In this document: positions 61,080-64,000 of the stretch, in pieces
How the letters are laid out: every line of letters starts with the position of its first letter
Numbering within the stretch: the stretch's first letter is position 1
Source of the DNA: Sphingomonas hylomeconis
GTDB taxonomy: Bacteria; Pseudomonadota; Alphaproteobacteria; Sphingomonadales; Sphingomonadaceae
Direction of reading: 5' to 3'
Length of the DNA stretch: 64,000 bases
Assembly: GCF_025370105.1 (NCBI RefSeq)
Contig: NZ_JANQBK010000017.1
Location: 62,001-126,000, forward strand
Made by a program: the position numbers and the translations under genes
Notes under the pieces: generated by a model
The model's input: the letters and a program-made list of their open reading frames with translations, nothing else
What the model was told of the DNA's origin: nothing
Databases searched by the model: none

Positions 61080-62021
61080 ATGACACAAGAAGTTACACTG
61101 AACGCCGCGCTCGAGCCGATCGCCGGCCAGCGCGCTACCATCCGGATCGATGGCGATCGCGCGAGCATCATCCTCGACGTGACCGGGCTGGACGCCGCCG
61201 GCGGCGACGCGCTGGAGGCGGCGGTGCGCGCCGCCGCGTCGGCGGTACCGGGCATCGCCACGGTGCGGATCGCGCAAACCGCACAGCGCACCACGCGGCG
61301 CATCATCGCCGTCGCCAGCGGCAAGGGCGGGGTGGGCAAGTCCACCGTCTCGGCCAATCTCGCGCTCGGGCTGCAGGCGCTGGGCCGCAAGGTCGGGCTG
61401 GTCGATGCCGATATCTACGGCCCGTCGCAGCCCAAATTGATGGGCGTCGAGGGCAGCCGCCCGCAGGCAACCGACAAATTGCTCGATCCGGTGCCGACGC
61501 CGCACGGCATCGGGCTGCTGTCGATGGGGCAGTTGGTGCCGGCCGATCAGGCGATCGCGTGGCGCGGGCCGATGGCGGCGGGCGCACTGACCCAGTTGAT
61601 CGTCGCCAATTGGGGCGATGCCGATACGTTGGTGGTCGATATGCCGCCCGGCACTGGCGATATCCAGCTGACCATGGTGCAGAAGCACAAGCCCGCCGGC
61701 GCGGTGATCGTCTCGACGCCGCAGGATCTGTCGCTGATCGATGCCAAGCGGGCGATCGACCTGTTCCGCAAGGCCGGCGTGCCGATCATCGGGCTGATCG
61801 AGAATATGGCCGGCTATGCCTGCCCGCATTGCGGCGAGCTCTCCGATCCGTTCGGCAAGGGCGGGGCGGAGACGGCGGCGGGGGAGCTCGGCATCCCGTT
61901 CCTCGGGCGCATCCCGCTCGATATCGCGATCCGCACCGCCTCGGATGCCGGGAACGCCGCCGAAGCGGGGGCGTTCAGGGAAGTCGCGGTGCGCGTCGAT
62001 GCGTGGATGCGCGCTGCCTGA
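61080..62021 (+). CDS. mrp: Mrp/NBP35 (ApbC) iron-sulfur cluster carrier
   Basis: A 313-residue P-loop ATPase that carries [4Fe-4S] clusters. The deviant Walker A is SGKGGVGKST (80-89); DADIYGPSQPKLMG, VDMPPGTGDIQLT and ENMAGYACPHCG (the cluster-binding CxxC) are typical. The N-terminal 70 residues are a short, diverged DUF59-type domain. ATG 61080 has no clear ribosome-binding site, so an in-frame GTG at 61044 is possible but less likely. It is followed 19 nt on by the CoA-binding gene. Confidence 0.93.
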   Translation: MTQEVTLNAALEPIAGQRATIRIDGDRASIILDVTGLDAAGGDALEAAVRAAASAVPGIATVRIAQTAQRTTRRIIAVASGKGGVGKSTVSANLALGLQALGRKVGLVDADIYGPSQPKLMGVEGSRPQATDKLLDPVPTPHGIGLLSMGQLVPADQAIAWRGPMAAGALTQLIVANWGDADTLVVDMPPGTGDIQLTMVQKHKPAGAVIVSTPQDLSLIDAKRAIDLFRKAGVPIIGLIENMAGYACPHCGELSDPFGKGGAETAAGELGIPFLGRIPLDIAIRTASDAGNAAEAGAFREVAVRVDAWMRAA

Positions 62022-62040
62022 CCATCGCAAAGGACCAACC

Positions 62041-62469
62041 ATGCCCCTGACCAGCGATACCGAGATCAAGACGCTCCTCGAAGGCGCGCGGACCATCGCC
62101 CTGGTCGGTGCCTCGGACCGCCCCGATCGCCCGTCCTACCGCGTGATGAAGACGCTACAGGATCACGGCTACCGCGTGATCCCGGTCAATCCGCAGATCA
62201 CCGGCGAGCATCTGCACGGCGAGTTCGTGTTCCGCGAACTGGCGCAGCTCGGCGATCCGATCGATATCGTCGATATATTCCGCAATTCGGCTGCGGCGGG
62301 CGAGGCGGTCGATCAGGCGATCGCGATCGGCGCCAAGGCAGTGTGGATGCAGCTGGGCGTGATCAACCACGAGGCGGCGGCGCGCGCCGAAGCGGCCGGG
62401 CTGCAGGTGGTGATGGATCGCTGCCCGGCGATCGACATTCCGGCGCTCGGCGTCGCGAAGATCCAATAA
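62041..62469 (+). CDS. CoA-binding domain protein (YccU type)
   Basis: A 142-residue protein made only of a Rossmann-type CoA-binding domain: IALVGASDRPDRPSYRVMKTLQDHGYRVIPVNP and AVWMQLGVINHEAAARAEAAGL. YccU proteins bind nucleotide cofactors, but the pathway is unknown. ATG 62041 lies 19 nt after mrp with AAAGGACC upstream, so it is probably co-transcribed. Confidence 0.9.
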   Translation: MPLTSDTEIKTLLEGARTIALVGASDRPDRPSYRVMKTLQDHGYRVIPVNPQITGEHLHGEFVFRELAQLGDPIDIVDIFRNSAAAGEAVDQAIAIGAKAVWMQLGVINHEAAARAEAAGLQVVMDRCPAIDIPALGVAKIQ

Positions 62470-62556
62470 TCCTCCCCGGCACGGGGAGGGGGACCATTCG
62501 GCTACTTCGGCCGAATGGTGGAGGGGGCTCTCCACAAGCGGAACCGCTACCGGCCC
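62470..62556. repeat. Compound inverted repeat, CTCCCCGG family, second copy
   Basis: CCTCCCCGGCACGGGGAGG followed by GACCATTCGGC...CGGCCGAATGGT, then GGAGGGGGCTCTCC. It is about the reverse complement of the right half of 35700-35837. Located directly after the CoA-binding gene's stop. Confidence 0.87.
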
Positions 62557-62597
62557 GCCCCTTAATATCGCCATGATCGTGGCGCAGCCCTTGCGCC

Positions 62598-63056
62598 ATG
62601 ATCCTGCTTATCCTGGCGGCACAGGCCGCGACCATCGTGTCGACCAAGCCGCAGGCGCAATCCTGGTCGATCCTCGAGTCCGTGCCGAACGAGCCGTGCG
62701 TGCTCAAGCCCGAGGATGCCGCCGATGCGGCGGAGACCCCGGCGGCGAAGCAGGGCGACGTGATCGTCTGCGCCCGGCCGGTGCCGTCGCAGAAATTGCC
62801 TTATCCCGATGAAGTGGTGTCGGACGGGCCGGTGCCGTCCAATCGCGACCTGACCGGCCGCGGCGCGCTGGCCGCGGACGACGCGCCGTGCGCGACTCGG
62901 ATGGAAGGCTGCACCGTCGGCTTCGGCCCGCCGATCGTGCCGATGGTGATGGGCATGGTCGATGTCGCCAAACGCGCCTTCGCCAAAAAGCCGGACAAGA
63001 CCGGGCGCGTGCCGATCCAGCTGGACGAAGCGCCGACGGGCCGGTTGCTGCCGTAA
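62598..63056 (+). CDS. Hypothetical protein, possibly exported
   Basis: A 152-residue protein with a short hydrophobic start (MILLILAAQAATIVS) that could be a signal or just an apolar leader. Cysteines occur in EPCVLKPED, IVCARPVPSQ, DAPCATRMEGC and none are in a known motif; the end has VPMVMGMVDVAKRAFAKKPDKTGRVPIQLDEAP. The CARPVP segment resembles a recurring theme of sphingomonad secreted proteins, by impression only. No domain recognised. Confidence 0.6.
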   Translation: MILLILAAQAATIVSTKPQAQSWSILESVPNEPCVLKPEDAADAAETPAAKQGDVIVCARPVPSQKLPYPDEVVSDGPVPSNRDLTGRGALAADDAPCATRMEGCTVGFGPPIVPMVMGMVDVAKRAFAKKPDKTGRVPIQLDEAPTGRLLP

Positions 63057-63079
63057 ATACCGCTCATCTTATTCGCTTG

Positions 63080-63175
63080 CCCGGCGGAAGCCGGGGCCCA
63101 GTCGGGAAACAGAAGTTGGCTGGTGCATCGCCCAGTTACATCGACCTCCGCGACTGGGCCCCGGCTTCCGCCGGG
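63080..63175. repeat. Inverted repeat, CCCCGGCGGAAGC family
   Basis: CCCGGCGGAAGCCGGGGCCC plus AGTCG (63080-63104) is the exact complement of 63151-63175. A relative of 53807-53908 with different internal bases. Lies between convergent genes and can act as a terminator. Confidence 0.9.
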
Positions 63176-63203
63176 GAGGCAAGGGGAAGGTTTCCCCCAC
63201 CGC

Positions 63204-64000
63204 TCACCCCAGGATATGCATCCACATCGGCTGCCCGACCAGGCTCTGCGATCCGCGCAGCCGCTCCAGCGCCTGCGCCACCGCGCGTTCGGGGCCTTCG
63301 TGCGTGACGATCGCCACCAGCACCGCGCCGTCGGCGCCCGATCCGCGCTGGATCAGGCTCTCGATCGACACGCCGGCATCGCGCATCGCCGCGGCGATCT
63401 CGGCCAGCACGCCGACCCGGTCCTCGACCGTGAAGCGGACATAGGATCGCGTGCGGCGTTCGCCGCTGTCCGCCGCCTGATGCTCGCCAAGCGAATCCGC
63501 GGGCATGGCGAAGGCCGGCCCAAATTCGCCGCGTGCGATATCGATCAGGTCGGCGACCACCGCGGAGGCGGTCGGCCCGTCGCCCGCGCCCGCGCCCTGG
63601 AACAGCAGCCGGCCGACGAAATTGCCTTCCGCCACCACCGCATTGGTCGCGCCGGTGACGTGCGCCAGCGGGTGGCTGACCGGCACGAGATGCGGATGGA
63701 CGCGCTGGAACAGGCCATGCGGCCCGTCTTCCGCCACGCCGAGCAGGCGGATGCGATAGCCGAGCTGCGCCGCCTCGGCGATGTCGGCGGCGATCACGTG
63801 GCGGATGCCGTTCGCCACGACCTGCGGGAAAGCGGGCTGCGTGCCGAACGCGATGCTCGCCAGGATCGCCAATTTGTGTGCCGCATCGACGCCGTCGATA
63901 TCGAAGGTCGGGTCGCTCTCGGCAAAGCCCAGCGCCTGCGCCTCGGCCAGCACGTCCGCGAAATCGCGGCCTTCGGCCTCCATCTTCGACAGGATGAAAT
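63204..64000 (-). CDS. hom: Homoserine dehydrogenase, C-terminal part
   Basis: The last 264 residues of a protein whose start lies beyond the window's right edge. ILSKMEAEGRDFADVLAEAQALGFAESDPTFDIDGVDAAHKLAILAS is the catalytic-domain signature of homoserine dehydrogenase with its conserved Asp and Lys, and the C-terminal third (RTRSYVRFTVEDRVGVLAEIAAAMRDAGVSIESLIQRG) is an ACT domain for feedback control by threonine. The enzyme makes homoserine for threonine and methionine synthesis. The gene is intact as far as visible. Confidence 0.93.
   Translation of the reverse strand, partial: FILSKMEAEGRDFADVLAEAQALGFAESDPTFDIDGVDAAHKLAILASIAFGTQPAFPQVVANGIRHVIAADIAEAAQLGYRIRLLGVAEDGPHGLFQRVHPHLVPVSHPLAHVTGATNAVVAEGNFVGRLLFQGAGAGDGPTASAVVADLIDIARGEFGPAFAMPADSLGEHQAADSGERRTRSYVRFTVEDRVGVLAEIAAAMRDAGVSIESLIQRGSGADGAVLVAIVTHEGPERAVAQALERLRGSQSLVGQPMWMHILG

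Noticed and set aside
1..64000. tRNA genes, CRISPR arrays, insertion sequences or prophage
   Set aside because: No cloverleaf sequence, regularly spaced identical repeats, transposase, integrase or capsid gene was seen; the only repeats are palindromic intergenic units.

Overview
The window is GC-rich chromosomal DNA that looks like Sphingomonas or a close sphingomonad (Alphaproteobacteria). The reasons are the ileS-lspA-DUF3035 (BamF) order, a TorF-type porin, a lone GTA-type holin, GGAAC-N17-GTT promoters of the kind used by the alphaproteobacterial general-stress sigma factor EcfG, and intergenic palindromic repeats. This placement is by gene content and style only; no database search was possible. 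I found no tRNA, rRNA, CRISPR array, transposase, integrase or prophage block.

Layout. 1-3.6 kb: end of an HlyD/MacA-type adaptor, an ABC ATPase and a double-FtsX permease (MacAB-like exporter). 3.6-8.6 kb, minus strand: a stress cluster of DUF4142 protein, HSL-type esterase, YciF ferritin-like protein, SDR, zinc alcohol dehydrogenase and SRPBCC protein. 8.9-19 kb: a TolA-like lysine/alanine-rich protein, alkB, then a molybdoenzyme island (mobA, fdhD, a catalase-family gene, a divergent YdeP-type FdhF oxidoreductase, and paoABC-like periplasmic aldehyde oxidoreductase). 19-31.5 kb: glucokinase, GTA-type holin, a hydrolase, hslVU, an S9 peptidase, two small stress-type ORFs, a glycine-zipper lipoprotein, PBP1A, prfB and a lipoprotein-like methyltransferase. 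31.5-41 kb: RadC-like JAMM protein, thyA, a PRMT-like methyltransferase, folA, dipeptidase, ribF, ileS, lspA, bamF. 41-48 kb: TorF porin, then the minus-strand run phrB-sseA-metC-mscS, then queF. 48-57 kb: a GT4 fusion protein with a GH130 enzyme, OPT transporter, M20 amidohydrolase, HerA-like ATPase. 57-64 kb: degP, hflC, hflK, mrp, a CoA-binding protein, a secreted-type hypothetical, and the C-terminus of homoserine dehydrogenase.

How the genes work together. Three exact GGAAC-N17-GTT sites lie 31-37 nt before the starts of the esterase, the catalase and a small membrane protein, so part of the region probably belongs to the general stress regulon. MobA and FdhD mature the molybdenum cofactor for FdhF-type enzymes next door. 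HslVU, DegP and HflKC are envelope and cytosolic proteolysis factors. ThyA and FolA are linked by folate metabolism and are bridged by an unexpected methyltransferase that carries a PRMT-style double-E loop.

Most notable observations. Two palindromic elements sit in frame inside ileS, each adding about 26 codons; the first clearly belongs to a repeat family found between genes elsewhere in the window. At least three palindromic repeat families occupy many of the larger intergenic gaps. Other leads are the bacterial PRMT7/9-like enzyme in the thyA-folA operon, an SAM-methyltransferase fold behind a lipoprotein signal, and the GT4-(alpha/alpha barrel)/GH130 pair.
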